A stretch of DNA of 64,000 nucleotides, taken from positions 49,093-113,092 of the forward strand of contig NZ_AKJY01000021.1 in assembly GCF_000282115.1 (NCBI RefSeq), given 5' to 3'. Below the pieces are notes generated by a model, which was not told the DNA's origin, ran no database searches, and was given only the letters and a program-made list of their open reading frames with translations. Made by a program: the position numbers and the translations under genes. Of this stretch, positions 1 to 9,292 are shown piece by piece (within the stretch, counting starts at the first letter, position 1; every line of letters begins with the position of its first letter). Origin of the DNA: Chryseobacterium populi (GTDB lineage Bacteria > Bacteroidota > Bacteroidia > Flavobacteriales > Weeksellaceae).

Positions 1-321
1 AAATTTTCAACTCCGGGAGGAACAGAACCGGGAACGAATCCTGAACAGCTTTTTGCAGCCGGCTGGTCAGCATGCTTTATCGGTGCTTTGGGAATTACTG
101 CAAGAAAAAGAAAAATAAGGCTCTCCCCTGAAACAGCGGTAGATGCAGAAGTGGATCTTTGTATAAATGATGATGCCTATTTTTTACAGGCCCGTCTTTG
201 GGTAAACCTTCCGGGAATTGATCATGAAACGGCAAAGCTACTTATTGAAGAAGCGCACCAAACCTGTCCTTATTCTAAAGCGACAAGAGGAAATATCAAT
301 GTGGAAATCAATATCATCTGA
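1..321 (+). CDS. Organic hydroperoxide resistance protein, Ohr/OsmC family (5' end cut by window)
   Basis: Frame 1 is open from the first base to the stop at 319-321, so the N-terminus lies outside the window. Both cysteines of the Ohr family are visible: one in the SACF context (codon at 73-75), preceded by NPEQLFAAGW, and one in TCPYSKATRGN (codon at 265-267). In Ohr proteins these form the peroxidatic/resolving pair that reduces organic hydroperoxides with lipoyl or dithiol reductants in the cytoplasm. The NPEQLFAAGW and CPYSKATRG contexts favour Ohr over generic OsmC. About 35 N-terminal residues are probably missing, judging by the usual length of about 140. Confidence 0.9.
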   Translation, partial: KFSTPGGTEPGTNPEQLFAAGWSACFIGALGITARKRKIRLSPETAVDAEVDLCINDDAYFLQARLWVNLPGIDHETAKLLIEEAHQTCPYSKATRGNINVEINII

Positions 322-349
322 TCTTTTTCAACGTTATATTATTAAAAGT

Positions 350-382
350 GCCCCGGCGCTGGACTTTGTCCAGCGCCGGGGC
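350..382. terminator. Perfect GC-rich 14-bp hairpin between convergent genes
   Basis: Arms 350-363 and 369-382 pair perfectly around the 5-base loop CTTTG. The stem is almost all G and C in an otherwise AT-rich genome. It lies between the rightward Ohr gene and the leftward T9SS protein, so it probably ends both transcripts. There is no T-run on either side, so it is not a textbook intrinsic terminator. Confidence 0.65.
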
Positions 383-457
383 TATGTAATTTAAAATGAA
401 CTCATATTAAAACAAAAGGCTTTGAAAATCTTTTGTCAGCATCAAATCAGGTGGAAA

Positions 458-2530
458 TTAGTTTTTAACCACTTTTTTAACAACGGTCTGTCCGTTCTTT
501 AGTTTTAGCTCTGCTATATAAATTCCGTTTGGTAGCCCCTGCATATTCATCTGATTCCCGGAAAACTGAACTTTAATCTTTTGTCCTGCCCCATTGACGA
601 TATTTACACTTTCTATTGCAGAATCTGTTTTGATATTTAAAATTCCGTTGGTAGGGTTCGGATATATTCCGACAGTATTCAATTGAACATTTGAAGTGCT
701 TAATCCTGTAAAATCTTTAATACATCTCACAGATTCGCCCTGTCCTCTTGGTCCTCCTGAACCTGGATTCGCAATGGTAGTTCCGATATAAAAATATTTT
801 CCGCCGGATGATGATGTTGTTGAACTCCAGTAATAGCCTCTTTCCCCTACAAAAGTAAATCCTCCTGTATTTGAGCTTCTATATCCTGCAGCCGGTAATT
901 TCAAATGACTGCTATAAGCTGTAGCCGGATTGCTGATGTTTTCGGCTGCAGACAAGCCTTCCCAATCAGTTTGGTCAGGCATTTTCCAGCCTTGTCCTAC
1001 TGCTTTACAAGGATCTGCCCCGTTGGTAGACGTCGCTGCTGCAGCGCTACCCGCTTCCCACAGGTCAGTTAATGAATTAGGAGACCACCATGCAGGTGAA
1101 CTTCCGATGATATAGGATGTAATTCCAGCTAATCCATCAGGAGAATTCGTTGCCGGCAGCCCTGTAGTTGGCGAAGTTCTTGTCTGGTGTCCGTCATCCC
1201 ATCTTCCCCACTGGAAAAGGTCTCCATAAGAATCCTGATCATTCACCGCTGTCGCCACCTGAGAGCTTCCTAAATTCTGCTGAAGCCATATTTTTCCGTC
1301 TGCTCCTCTCACCGTCGTGTAAGAAACGGCTTGCCCTTTGTAAACAAAGCTTACACAGCCAATATCTCCGGGATTGTTTCCGGGATCTGTATTGTTGCAT
1401 ATCTGGGAGGTTCCCGCAATTGAAATTCTTTTAACCCTTGTTCCGTTCTGTGAATAGGCTAAAACAAGGTAATGATTCGTTTTATCGATCGCCAGATCAT
1501 TATAGGTAGCTTCACCATCGGAAATAAAGTCTCCGCCAAAACTTACCCACGTCTGATTTGAAGGATCTAATCTGTACACTGTATTTCTCCGGAAATTATC
1601 ATTCTCAAAACGACTTGCCACTACATAAGGCTCACCCGTAGCTGTTACAGCAATAGCAACTTCCTGAACTACTCCCGGGGAAAAATTGGCATTTCCAACC
1701 TGTATCCAGGAAGTTCCGTCGAATTTTTTAACATTTAATTTCTTCCCATTTGCTGTGTTCGAAACATAAGAAACATATAAATTATTATTGGCATCAATCG
1801 CAATATCGGAAGTATACTGCTCTCCCGAAGAAGATGCATCTACAATACTTCCCCCAACCAGGGTCCAGTTGTCTGTATTTGCTGCTGTAGTAGAATTTTC
1901 ATATACTTTTACTCCGCCTGCCACATTGCAGGTATATACTTTATTATTGGTTCCGATAACCATTTCAGCAAATGCAGCACCACCGGAAAACCCTGCATTT
2001 CCTACCTGCTCCCAAGCTCCGTTGACATATCTTTTTACCGTTCCCGAATCATAAGAACCATAAGTGAATAATACATTAGCCGGAGAAACGGCAGAGGCCT
2101 GGTAATTTACCGAAGTATCCGTAACATTCGGTAATTGTGCCCAGCCGGTTCCTGTAAACTGACGAACTTCCATTCCTGATCCCGGATAACCGATCTGATT
2201 GGTATAATAGATATTTCCTGCATTATCTAGTGATAATGAATTGAACAGGGCGGTGCTGTTTGTAATTCCTGTACCACCTCCTACATAAGACCAGCTGTTT
2301 CCATCAAATTTCTGAACAGAACCTTTCGCTACAGATACATCATAATAAGAAAGAAAATAATTCCCTGCATTATCCACAATTAAATTATTATTACTGCTTC
2401 CTCCTGCTGAAACCGTTTGCACTCCTCCTACATCTTCCCATTGCTGGGCATATGTATAACTTCCTGCGACGCAGAGCAACCCAAGTCCAACTCCAATATT
2501 GCGCATCACAAAATGTAAATTTTTGAACAT
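458..2530 (-). CDS. Secreted FISUMP-domain protein with T9SS type A C-terminal sorting domain
   Basis: A protein of about 690 residues. It starts with a signal peptide (MFKNLHFVMRN, hydrophobic core, cleavage near TYAQ). The first 390 residues are repeats of the type 'FDGNSW..VGG..', 'DANNNLYVSYV', resembling beta-propeller-like repeats. Residues about 395-620 resemble a Fibrobacter succinogenes major paralogous domain (KIWLQQNLGS, DLFQWGRWDDG, YYWSS, SVRCIKD). The last 70 residues form a type A sorting domain (GIYPNPTNGILNI ... GIYIAELKL ... VVKKVVKN), which directs export by the type IX system and cell-surface attachment or release. The ATG at 2530 is preferred to a TTG two codons upstream. 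Substrate or ligand is unknown. Confidence 0.88.
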   Translation of the reverse strand: MFKNLHFVMRNIGVGLGLLCVAGSYTYAQQWEDVGGVQTVSAGGSSNNNLIVDNAGNYFLSYYDVSVAKGSVQKFDGNSWSYVGGGTGITNSTALFNSLSLDNAGNIYYTNQIGYPGSGMEVRQFTGTGWAQLPNVTDTSVNYQASAVSPANVLFTYGSYDSGTVKRYVNGAWEQVGNAGFSGGAAFAEMVIGTNNKVYTCNVAGGVKVYENSTTAANTDNWTLVGGSIVDASSSGEQYTSDIAIDANNNLYVSYVSNTANGKKLNVKKFDGTSWIQVGNANFSPGVVQEVAIAVTATGEPYVVASRFENDNFRRNTVYRLDPSNQTWVSFGGDFISDGEATYNDLAIDKTNHYLVLAYSQNGTRVKRISIAGTSQICNNTDPGNNPGDIGCVSFVYKGQAVSYTTVRGADGKIWLQQNLGSSQVATAVNDQDSYGDLFQWGRWDDGHQTRTSPTTGLPATNSPDGLAGITSYIIGSSPAWWSPNSLTDLWEAGSAAAATSTNGADPCKAVGQGWKMPDQTDWEGLSAAENISNPATAYSSHLKLPAAGYRSSNTGGFTFVGERGYYWSSTTSSSGGKYFYIGTTIANPGSGGPRGQGESVRCIKDFTGLSTSNVQLNTVGIYPNPTNGILNIKTDSAIESVNIVNGAGQKIKVQFSGNQMNMQGLPNGIYIAELKLKNGQTVVKKVVKN

Positions 2531-2575
2531 AATCAATATTATTTTTATTTATTCTAAATTTAATTTATTTTTGTG

Positions 2576-2583
2576 CAAAATTA
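2576..2583 (-). promoter_or_regulatory. Bacteroidota -7 element for the T9SS cargo gene
   Basis: On the minus strand the bases read TAATTTTG, matching TAnnTTTG, about 45 bases ahead of the ATG at 2530. No good -33 TTTG is at the right distance. Confidence 0.4.
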
Positions 2584-2680
2584 GCAGTCTCATTTAATCA
2601 GAAGTTATCATTTCCAAACTTTTTGTTATCTGATATCCCGCTTTTATTTCAAATTGTACCATGACAGTAAAAAATGTTGC

Positions 2681-3550
2681 ATGAAGAATCAATACAATAA
2701 AGGGGCATTATTCTCATCGGAAGACATCACCATAACTATGCAGGGGGATCTTGCATCCAGGAAGCTTTCAAGAGCGGGCATCATTGAGAGCCGGTCAAGT
2801 TTTAACCTTCTTTTCCTCTTAAGTCCGAATATTCATCTGGAAGCCCAGGATTGCAGTACTAAGCTTCAGTTTAAAAAGAACCAATACATTCTTCATTATT
2901 CTTCAGAAGAAACCCAGGCAGAGCTCTGGACCGAAAATCAGGAAATTTTAAAATACCTTCAGATCCGGCTTGATTATCATTTTATCACTCATTTAATCCA
3001 TCCTGAATCTAATCCGGAAAGTGCAGAAATCCTGGAAAATATGATCACTAACAATTTTATTTTCCTGCATAAAGAAACTCCGCCCTATATGACGGTAGAA
3101 ATGCATATGATCTTAAAGGAGATTTTAAGCTATTCCAAAAAAGGAGTCTTACAAAAATTATTTATTGAAGCTAAAATCATCAAACTGCTGATTTTAATTT
3201 TCGAGCAGTTCAGTGAGAAAAATACAATTGAAAATACACCAAAAAACCCAACAATTATTAAAAAGTATATTGACGAAAATTATCACAAACCTATCACGGT
3301 TGAAAAAATAGCAAAAGTAATAGGCATCAATCAGAATACTATCAGAAAAGAGTTTAAAGCTCAATACCATACCACTATTTCGAGTTATATTTCTGACCTG
3401 AGAATGCTCAAAGCTAAAAAACTCATTATCAAAAAGGATATTCTGATTAAAGAAATTGCTATTGAATGCGGCTACGATTATGTACAGAACTTTACCAGGG
3501 CATTCAAGAAAAAATTCGGGGTCTCACCGGAGAAACTGAGGATTGAATAA
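2681..3550 (+). CDS. AraC family transcriptional regulator
   Basis: A 289-residue protein. Residues about 190-289 form the two helix-turn-helix motifs of AraC/XylS: 'ITVEKIAKVIGINQNTIRKEFK' in outline, then 'LIKEIAIECGYDYVQNFTRAFKKKFGVSPEKLR'-type residues with the signature FTRAFKKKFGVSP. The N-terminal 180 residues match no sensor domain I recognise. The ATG at 2681 is chosen over an in-frame TTG at 2654, which would add nine unremarkable residues. It is divergent from the T9SS cargo gene, so local regulation is possible but unproven. Confidence 0.85.
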   Translation: MKNQYNKGALFSSEDITITMQGDLASRKLSRAGIIESRSSFNLLFLLSPNIHLEAQDCSTKLQFKKNQYILHYSSEETQAELWTENQEILKYLQIRLDYHFITHLIHPESNPESAEILENMITNNFIFLHKETPPYMTVEMHMILKEILSYSKKGVLQKLFIEAKIIKLLILIFEQFSEKNTIENTPKNPTIIKKYIDENYHKPITVEKIAKVIGINQNTIRKEFKAQYHTTISSYISDLRMLKAKKLIIKKDILIKEIAIECGYDYVQNFTRAFKKKFGVSPEKLRIE

Positions 3551-3556
3551 AAACAA

Positions 3557-3581
3557 AAACCACTTAACGAGTAAGTGGTTT
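3557..3581 (+). terminator. Terminator after the AraC gene
   Basis: Arms 3557-3566 and 3572-3581 pair over 10 bp around a 5-base loop, six bases after the araC-type stop codon. Confidence 0.7.
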
Positions 3582-3645
3582 ATATATGTTGTTTTGCTTT
3601 GATATTACTTTTTCAGAATTCAGGTGAAAAAGCAATGACAATCAA

Positions 3646-3924
3646 TTAATGATGTCCGTGACTATCGTGTAAGAAAGGCCCGTGTCCTTTAGGCTGGTTG
3701 AAGATCACTTCTACACCTTCCTGCTCATAAATATTTTTTCTTCTGATATCTTCCGGATCGAAAGGTTTTACTTTTCCGAAATATTCCATCAAACCTTCAG
3801 TCAACCACATTGGGATCACTAAACCGAAGAACATGAAGATACACCAGAACCCTACTAAGAACATTGTGAAAAAATAGATCGTCCAAAGGAACTGATAAAA
3901 CGGCCAAAATGCTGATAACATCAT
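3646..3924 (-). CDS. Small membrane protein with His-rich tail, function unknown
   Basis: A 92-residue protein. The first 45 residues are strongly hydrophobic and aromatic (FWPFYQFLWTIYFFTMFLVG, then FWCIFMFFGLVIPMW), enough for one or two membrane passes. A charged segment follows (KPFDPEDIRRKNIYEQEG), and the tail ends GHGPFLHDSHGHH, a possible metal-binding or assembly tail. It lies downstream of the class I fumarase on the same strand, 95 bases away. I do not recognise a named family. The aromatic membrane segment is compatible with a small respiratory-type subunit, but that is a guess. Confidence 0.7.
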   Translation of the reverse strand: MMLSAFWPFYQFLWTIYFFTMFLVGFWCIFMFFGLVIPMWLTEGLMEYFGKVKPFDPEDIRRKNIYEQEGVEVIFNQPKGHGPFLHDSHGHH

Positions 3925-4019
3925 CTTTCTTATAGATTTTAGGCAAAAATAAAACTTTTTTCCTTTTTACACAAAAGATACGCGTCCTATTTTTATAATT
4001 TATTTTTATTTTAAACTAA

Positions 4020-5627
4020 TTAATGCGCAAGGTCTGCAAAGAAATCATTCCCTTTATCATCGGTAATAATGAATGCCGGGAAGTCTTTTACTTCGATTTT
4101 TCTTACTGCTTCCATTCCTAACTCAGGGAAATCTACAACCTCAACGGATAGAATATTATCTTTTGCCAGGATTGCGGCAGGCCCACCGATTGATCCTAGA
4201 TAGAAACCACCGTATTTATGGCAGGCATTGGTCACATCTTTGGTTCTGTTTCCTTTTGCCAGCATAATCATACTTCCGCCATGGCTTTGGAATTCGTCTA
4301 CATACACATCCATCCTTCCTGCCGTTGTAGGCCCGAAGCTACCCGATGCCATACCTTCCGGAGTTTTTGCAGGACCGGCATAATAGATCGGATGATTTTT
4401 AAAATACTCAGGCATTGGTTGTCCGCTATCCAGAAGCTCTTTGATCTTTGCATGGGCAATATCTCTTGCTACAATCAGGGTTCCGTTTAGTTTCAGTCTT
4501 GTTTTAATCGGATATTTTGAAAGCTCGGCAAGAATTTCAGGCATCGGCTTATTCAGATTGATTTCTACAGCTTCCTCTAAATGCGGCGGCGTTGCAGGTA
4601 AAAATTTTTGTGGGTTTTCTTCCAGTTGCTCAAGAAAAATTCCTTCTTTCGTTATTTTTCCTTTGATATTTCTGTCTGCAGAGCATGAAACACCCATCCC
4701 AACCGGACAAGAAGCTGCATGGCGGGGAAGTCTGATCACTCTTACATCATGGGTTAAATATTTTCCTCCGAACTGCGCACCAATCGCACTTTCCTGGCAT
4801 ATCTTCTGAACTCTGGCTTCCCATTCAAGATCCCTGAAAGCTTGTCCCCCTTCATTTCCTTCTGTCGGAAGGTTGTCATAATATTTTGCAGAAGCCTTTT
4901 TTACAGCAGCCAGATTCGCTTCAGCAGAAGTTCCACCGATTACCAACGCCAGGTGATATGGTGGGCAGGCAGCCGTTCCAAGGTCCGAAATTTTCTCTTT
5001 GATAAATTCTTCAAGAGACTTTTCGTTTAATAAAGATTTTGTCTTCTGGTAAAGGAAAGTTTTGTTGGCAGAACCTCCTCCTTTCGTTAAAAATAAAAAT
5101 TCGTAAGAATCTCCTTTTTTAGCATACAGATCAATCTGTGCAGGAAGGTTTGACCCGGAATTTTTTTCATCAAACATCGTCAAAGGAACCACTTGAGAAT
5201 ATCTGAGATTCCTTTTCTGATAAGTATTGTAAATCCCTTTGCTTAAATATTCACCGTCATCAACTCCGGTATATACATTTTCTCCTTTTTTACCCATCAC
5301 AATTGCAGTTCCTGTATCCTGACATGAAGGAAGTGCTCCTTCTGCGGCAACCGCTGCATTCTGCAATAAATTATAAGCTACGAATCTGTCATTATCTGTC
5401 GCTTCAGGATCGTCAATAATTCTTTTAAGACTTTCTAAGTGAGAAGAACGGAGCATAAAAGAAACGTCTGCCATTGCTTCTTCAGCCAACAACTCAAGCC
5501 CTTTCGGGTCTACTGTTAAGATTTCCCTTTCTCCTAGTTTTTCAACTTTTACATAGTCTGATGTAAGCTTTTTATACACCGTATCATCCTTCTGAACCGG
5601 ATACGGATCCTGATATCTAAATTCCAT
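4020..5627 (-). CDS. fumA: Fumarate hydratase, class I (iron-sulfur)
   Basis: A 535-residue protein that joins the alpha and beta parts of class I fumarase in one chain. The N-terminal part carries [31 protein letters not shown] and [12 protein letters not shown], supplying cysteines for the catalytic [4Fe-4S] cluster. The C-terminal beta domain carries [26 protein letters not shown] and [30 protein letters not shown]. It interconverts fumarate and malate in the TCA cycle. The oxygen-sensitive class I enzyme is transcribed divergently from an unrelated class II enzyme. Confidence 0.93.
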   Translation of the reverse strand: MEFRYQDPYPVQKDDTVYKKLTSDYVKVEKLGEREILTVDPKGLELLAEEAMADVSFMLRSSHLESLKRIIDDPEATDNDRFVAYNLLQNAAVAAEGALPSCQDTGTAIVMGKKGENVYTGVDDGEYLSKGIYNTYQKRNLRYSQVVPLTMFDEKNSGSNLPAQIDLYAKKGDSYEFLFLTKGGGSANKTFLYQKTKSLLNEKSLEEFIKEKISDLGTAACPPYHLALVIGGTSAEANLAAVKKASAKYYDNLPTEGNEGGQAFRDLEWEARVQKICQESAIGAQFGGKYLTHDVRVIRLPRHAASCPVGMGVSCSADRNIKGKITKEGIFLEQLEENPQKFLPATPPHLEEAVEINLNKPMPEILAELSKYPIKTRLKLNGTLIVARDIAHAKIKELLDSGQPMPEYFKNHPIYYAGPAKTPEGMASGSFGPTTAGRMDVYVDEFQSHGGSMIMLAKGNRTKDVTNACHKYGGFYLGSIGGPAAILAKDNILSVEVVDFPELGMEAVRKIEVKDFPAFIITDDKGNDFFADLAH

Positions 5628-5644
5628 TCAAATTTTTCTTTGTG

Positions 5645-5652
5645 CAAAAATA
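5645..5652 (-). promoter_or_regulatory. -7 element upstream of fumA
   Basis: The minus strand reads TATTTTTG (TAnnTTTG type), 18 bases before the fumA start codon. I find no convincing -33 element. Confidence 0.4.
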
Positions 5653-5775
5653 AGGCTTACGTAAAAAAACATGAGTAAAATCAGTCATTTAGATTGATAT
5701 TTATAATGATTATAAATTGTGAGAGTTTTCATTATTAAGTAACTTTATAAGCCATAAATGAAAATTTCAATCACA

Positions 5776-7170
5776 ATGAATTACAGAATAGAAAAAGACA
5801 CCATGGGCGAGGTTCAGGTACCTGCTGACAAATTCTGGGGTGCACAGACTGAGCGTTCAAGAAATAATTTTAAAATCGGTCCTGAAGGTTCAATGCCCCA
5901 TGAAATTATAGAAGCTTTTGCTTTTCTGAAAAAAGCTGCAGCTTTTGCCAACACAGATCTGGGAGTTCTTCCTGCAGTGAAGAGAGATATGATTGCTAGA
6001 GTCTGTGATGAGATCCTTGAGGGAAAATTAAATGATCAGTTTCCTTTAGTGATCTGGCAGACAGGCTCGGGAACCCAGTCAAATATGAATATGAATGAAG
6101 TGGTTTCAAACAGGGCTCATGTAAATAACGGTGGAACTTTAGGAGACAAGTCTGAAATTCATCCGAACGATGATGTGAATAAATCTCAGTCGTCTAATGA
6201 TACCTATCCGACTGCCATGCATATTGCAGCCTATAAAAAAGTAGTGGAAGCAACGATTCCTGCTGTCGAAAAACTAAAAGGAACATTAGCCGAAAAATCA
6301 AATGCATTCAAAGATATCGTCAAAATCGGAAGAACTCATTTAATGGATGCCACTCCCCTGACTTTAGGGCAGGAATTTTCAGGATATGCAGCTCAGCTGG
6401 AGTTCGGATTAAGAGCTTTAAAAAATACTCTTCCCCACCTTTCTGAGCTCGCTTTGGGCGGAACTGCAGTAGGAACCGGACTGAATACTCCGCAAGGGTA
6501 TGATGTGAAAGTTGCGGAATACATTGCCAAATTTACAAACCTTCCTTTTGTCACTGCTGAAAATAAGTTTGAAGCGCTGGCAGCTCATGATGCCATCGTG
6601 GAATCTCACGGAGCGTTAAAACAACTGGCCGTTTCATTATTTAAAATTGCCCAGGACATCAGATTATTGGCTTCAGGGCCCCGTTCCGGAATCGGAGAAA
6701 TTCATATTCCTGAAAACGAACCGGGATCTTCTATTATGCCAGGGAAAGTGAATCCTACCCAAAATGAAGCAATGACCATGGTATGTGCCCAGGTTTTAGG
6801 AAATGATACGACAATTTCTTTTGCAGGAACCCAGGGAAATTATGAACTGAATGTCTTCAAGCCGGTGATGGCCTATAATTTCTTACAATCTGCCCAGTTA
6901 ATTGCAGATGCCTGTATTTCATTCGATGATCACTGTGCGGTAGGAATTGAGCCTAATCATGAGAGAATTAAAGAGCTGGTTGACAAATCTTTAATGCTGG
7001 TAACTGCTTTAAATACACATATCGGTTACGAAAATGCTGCTAAAATTGCTAAAACAGCCCATAAAAACGGTACAACTCTGAAAGAAGAAGCTGTAAACCT
7101 TGGACTTTTAACTGCTGAACAGTTCGATGAGTGGGTAAAACCGGAAGATATGGTAGGAAGTTTAAAATAG
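5776..7170 (+). CDS. fumC: Fumarate hydratase, class II
   Basis: A member of the aspartase/fumarase superfamily, 464 residues from the chosen ATG. Motifs seen are [54 protein letters not shown] and the signature loop [15 protein letters not shown]. It catalyses the same fumarate/malate step as the divergent class I gene but needs no iron-sulfur cluster, so it would remain active under oxidative or iron stress. An ATG at 5758 would add six residues. The ATG at 5776 ([13 protein letters not shown]) fits the family's usual beginning. Confidence 0.94.
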   Translation: MNYRIEKDTMGEVQVPADKFWGAQTERSRNNFKIGPEGSMPHEIIEAFAFLKKAAAFANTDLGVLPAVKRDMIARVCDEILEGKLNDQFPLVIWQTGSGTQSNMNMNEVVSNRAHVNNGGTLGDKSEIHPNDDVNKSQSSNDTYPTAMHIAAYKKVVEATIPAVEKLKGTLAEKSNAFKDIVKIGRTHLMDATPLTLGQEFSGYAAQLEFGLRALKNTLPHLSELALGGTAVGTGLNTPQGYDVKVAEYIAKFTNLPFVTAENKFEALAAHDAIVESHGALKQLAVSLFKIAQDIRLLASGPRSGIGEIHIPENEPGSSIMPGKVNPTQNEAMTMVCAQVLGNDTTISFAGTQGNYELNVFKPVMAYNFLQSAQLIADACISFDDHCAVGIEPNHERIKELVDKSLMLVTALNTHIGYENAAKIAKTAHKNGTTLKEEAVNLGLLTAEQFDEWVKPEDMVGSLK

Positions 7171-7200
7171 AATGATTTTTTATAATAGATTAAATGTTAG

Positions 7201-7225
7201 AAAGTCTCAGAAATTCTGAGGCTTT
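7201..7225 (+). terminator. Intrinsic terminator after fumC
   Basis: Arms 7201-7210 and 7216-7225 form a 10-bp stem with one G.T pair and a 5-base loop. It is followed by a T-rich run and lies about 30 bases past the fumC stop. Confidence 0.8.
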
Positions 7226-7313
7226 TTATTTTATTTAAATCATTGAATTACAATTTTCTAATTAAAACTATTTTTCATACCTTAGTGATTAATTAAAATT
7301 AAAACAAAATACT

Positions 7314-7505
7314 ATGAAAAATCTAAAGAAAATCAACAGAGAAAATTTAAAGCAGGTATTGGGAGGTCACACTTGTCCTGCAAATACCTATCACATTACT
7401 TATAATGGTTATCATGCATGTTGCCTGCAAATTCCAAGCGGGAATCCGTGTACTTCAACAAAATGCCTGGTTCCTATAGAAATGTGTGATCCTGATCTTA
7501 ATTAA
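7314..7505 (+). CDS. Double-glycine leader, cysteine-rich bacteriocin-like peptide
   Basis: A 63-residue peptide. The N-terminus MKNLKKINRENLKQVLGG is a typical double-glycine leader: basic start, amphipathic helix, hydrophobic V-L before G-G. In known systems a C39 peptidase-containing ABC transporter cuts after such a motif during export. The predicted 45-residue mature part has six cysteines (HTCPAN, HACCLQ, NPCTS, TKCLV, EMCDPD). No exporter or immunity gene is adjacent. It has its own terminator and appears monocistronic. The leader resembles those of the three peptides at 46679-47337, but the core does not. Antimicrobial or signalling activity is not shown by the sequence. Confidence 0.8.
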   Translation: MKNLKKINRENLKQVLGGHTCPANTYHITYNGYHACCLQIPSGNPCTSTKCLVPIEMCDPDLN

Positions 7506-7538
7506 ATTCCTAAATGAATAGTTGATCCATCACAAAAC

Positions 7539-7567
7539 AAAAGGCCGGAAAGTATTCCCGGCCTTTT
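7539..7567. terminator. Bidirectional terminator between convergent genes
   Basis: Perfect 10-bp arms at 7539-7548 and 7558-7567 (AAAAGGCCGG / CCGGCCTTTT) with a 9-base loop. They lie between the rightward peptide gene and the leftward outer-membrane protein gene, and the T-run on each strand suits both directions. Confidence 0.85.
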
Positions 7568-7598
7568 ATACAATTTATATATAAAGGCTACATGTTTT

Positions 7599-8639
7599 TT
7601 ACCACCAAAGCCCAACCCCGAAAACTAAAGCTTTATCATTTTCGAAGTTTCCGTCTTTAAAGAAGTTTCCGAAATCTTTTTTCACAAAAATGCTGAAATC
7701 ATTGTAAGAAACCGTGAGCTGGCCGCCATAAATAAAAGGGCTTACCTGATAATTCCCTCGTTCTCTCTGGCTGATTCCGTCACCTTTTATGATATTATTC
7801 GTTGACATTTTCACACCGCCATAAACATTAGCCCCTACTTTAAATCCTTTATTGTAATCCCTGTACTGAATATCCATTCCGGCATTCTTTATCCTGGAAA
7901 AATTATATTGTACCCCAAGAGGAACCATTATATATCCGGTTCTTAGCTTACTTTTGCTTAGATTTTTATCAAAATTGGCCAGATAAACATCTGCGTTGGC
8001 ATCTTTTGCAATAAACATATTGTTATCAATATTCAGTGTTCTCCATGAAAAACCGATTCCGGAAATCAATCCCCAGGGGCTTGTTCTGCTGAACTGATAA
8101 TTGAATTTAAAGCCAAACTCAAAGTTTCCCGCATACCCTAAATTTTTATCCAGGCTGTTATCTGCCTTACTGTTCGTAAGGTTCATGATTCCATATGAAA
8201 TATATCCGTCAAGGCTTTTAGTGGGCCTGAATTTTTTAAGAAGTTTTTCCTTCAGCTCTTCATTGGAGGTCACATCAGAATTTAGAAGTGAATACCTTAC
8301 CTGCTTTTGGATTACTGTGTCAAGATCGAATCCCAATTCCTCAATTCTCTGATCAATTTTTTCAGAAAAACGGTCAGCAACGATTGCTTTTTGTTTATCA
8401 AACTCGGCTTTATCCAGGTTTTTCGCCTGAAGGGTAAGCAATTCCGCTTCCATTAATTTTTTTTCTTCCTGGATAATGGCATCAATTTTACGGGCGTATT
8501 CATCCACTTTTTCCTTTACTATAGGGCTTACCTCAGTATCTTCTTTTGACTGCAGGTTCAGTCCCAATGATTTTCTTTGTGAATAAGCTGATGCAGATAA
8601 AAGGCACACCAATCCCAGCATGATAATTTTCTTGATCAT
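7599..8639 (-). CDS. Outer-membrane beta-barrel protein with N-terminal coiled coil
   Basis: A 346-residue protein. A signal peptide (MIKKIIMLGLVCLLSASAYSQ) precedes a highly charged helical region at about residues 35-110 (KVDEYARKIDAIIQEEKKLMEAE..), probably a periplasmic coiled coil. From about residue 145 to the end the sequence alternates in barrel style and finishes with an aromatic strand (ALVFGVGLWW), as outer-membrane proteins do. It is the last gene of a three-gene leftward unit with an ECF sigma factor and a membrane anti-sigma-like protein, so it may be their target or sensor partner. The exact family is not recognised. Confidence 0.75.
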   Translation of the reverse strand: MIKKIIMLGLVCLLSASAYSQRKSLGLNLQSKEDTEVSPIVKEKVDEYARKIDAIIQEEKKLMEAELLTLQAKNLDKAEFDKQKAIVADRFSEKIDQRIEELGFDLDTVIQKQVRYSLLNSDVTSNEELKEKLLKKFRPTKSLDGYISYGIMNLTNSKADNSLDKNLGYAGNFEFGFKFNYQFSRTSPWGLISGIGFSWRTLNIDNNMFIAKDANADVYLANFDKNLSKSKLRTGYIMVPLGVQYNFSRIKNAGMDIQYRDYNKGFKVGANVYGGVKMSTNNIIKGDGISQRERGNYQVSPFIYGGQLTVSYNDFSIFVKKDFGNFFKDGNFENDKALVFGVGLWW

Positions 8640-8674
8640 ATTATTTAATTTTTTATTGTTAAAAGCTTAATTAT

Positions 8675-9292
8675 TTATTTTCCGTTCAGATCTATCGTTG
8701 CAACGTTGCTTTCTTTTGTTTTTTCAATAACATCTTTATGCTCTACTGAAAAAAGCAGTGTGGAAGGATCTACATATTTTTTCTTCTTTGCAGGAATCTT
8801 TGAAGAATCCGATTGAGCAATGATTTTCTCGGCAGGAATCTGAGAAATATCGTGACCAATCACCGATGCGGTTTCTTTTTTGGAAAGCTTCTCGGTTTGT
8901 TCTGTCAAAACTTTTTCACTGGAAACCTCATTTATAATTTTAGCCGGAGCTTTAATATTTTCCTGAATGATTTCTTGCTTTTGATTCGCATAAACAGGTT
9001 TGGATTCTTCATCTGAACTTTCCGGAATATCTTTTTGAGGAATTTTAATATGGGTTTCTGTCACTTTAGGTTCCTGAATAGTCTCTTTTTCAGAATTAAA
9101 AAACAAAACAAATCCTAAAGAAAGGGCAAGCACAATACATGCTGCCGTCAAAACCCAGCTTATACGGGATTTTGATTGGGTATTCTCCGTGTGCAATTCA
9201 ATCTCAGACCAGAGATCTCTTGAAGGAGCAATCTCTCTTTCCTCGATCTGTTTTTTTATCTGATGTTCTAAATTATCTTTGAATGTGTTCAT
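8675..9292 (-). CDS. Single-pass membrane protein, probable anti-sigma factor
   Basis: A 205-residue protein. The first 45 residues are cytoplasmic in style and charged (FKDNLEHQIKKQIEEREIAPSRDLWSEIELH). A transmembrane segment follows at about residues 47-66 (VLTAACIVLALSLGFVLFF), then a lysine/glutamate-rich periplasmic tail with low complexity. Its start overlaps the end of the ECF sigma gene by 20 bases, implying translational coupling. The order sigma then single-pass protein is the usual sigma/anti-sigma arrangement. No zinc-binding anti-sigma motif is present, so the role is inferred from position and topology. Confidence 0.68.
   Translation of the reverse strand: MNTFKDNLEHQIKKQIEEREIAPSRDLWSEIELHTENTQSKSRISWVLTAACIVLALSLGFVLFFNSEKETIQEPKVTETHIKIPQKDIPESSDEESKPVYANQKQEIIQENIKAPAKIINEVSSEKVLTEQTEKLSKKETASVIGHDISQIPAEKIIAQSDSSKIPAKKKKYVDPSTLLFSVEHKDVIEKTKESNVATIDLNGK

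Noticed and set aside
2654..2680. TTG start nine codons upstream of the AraC gene ATG
   Set aside because: It adds a cysteine-rich, non-conserved stretch; the ATG at 2681 is the simpler start.
8101..8352. Plus-strand frame inside the barrel protein gene
   Set aside because: It is antisense to a signal-peptide-bearing gene and has no supporting features.
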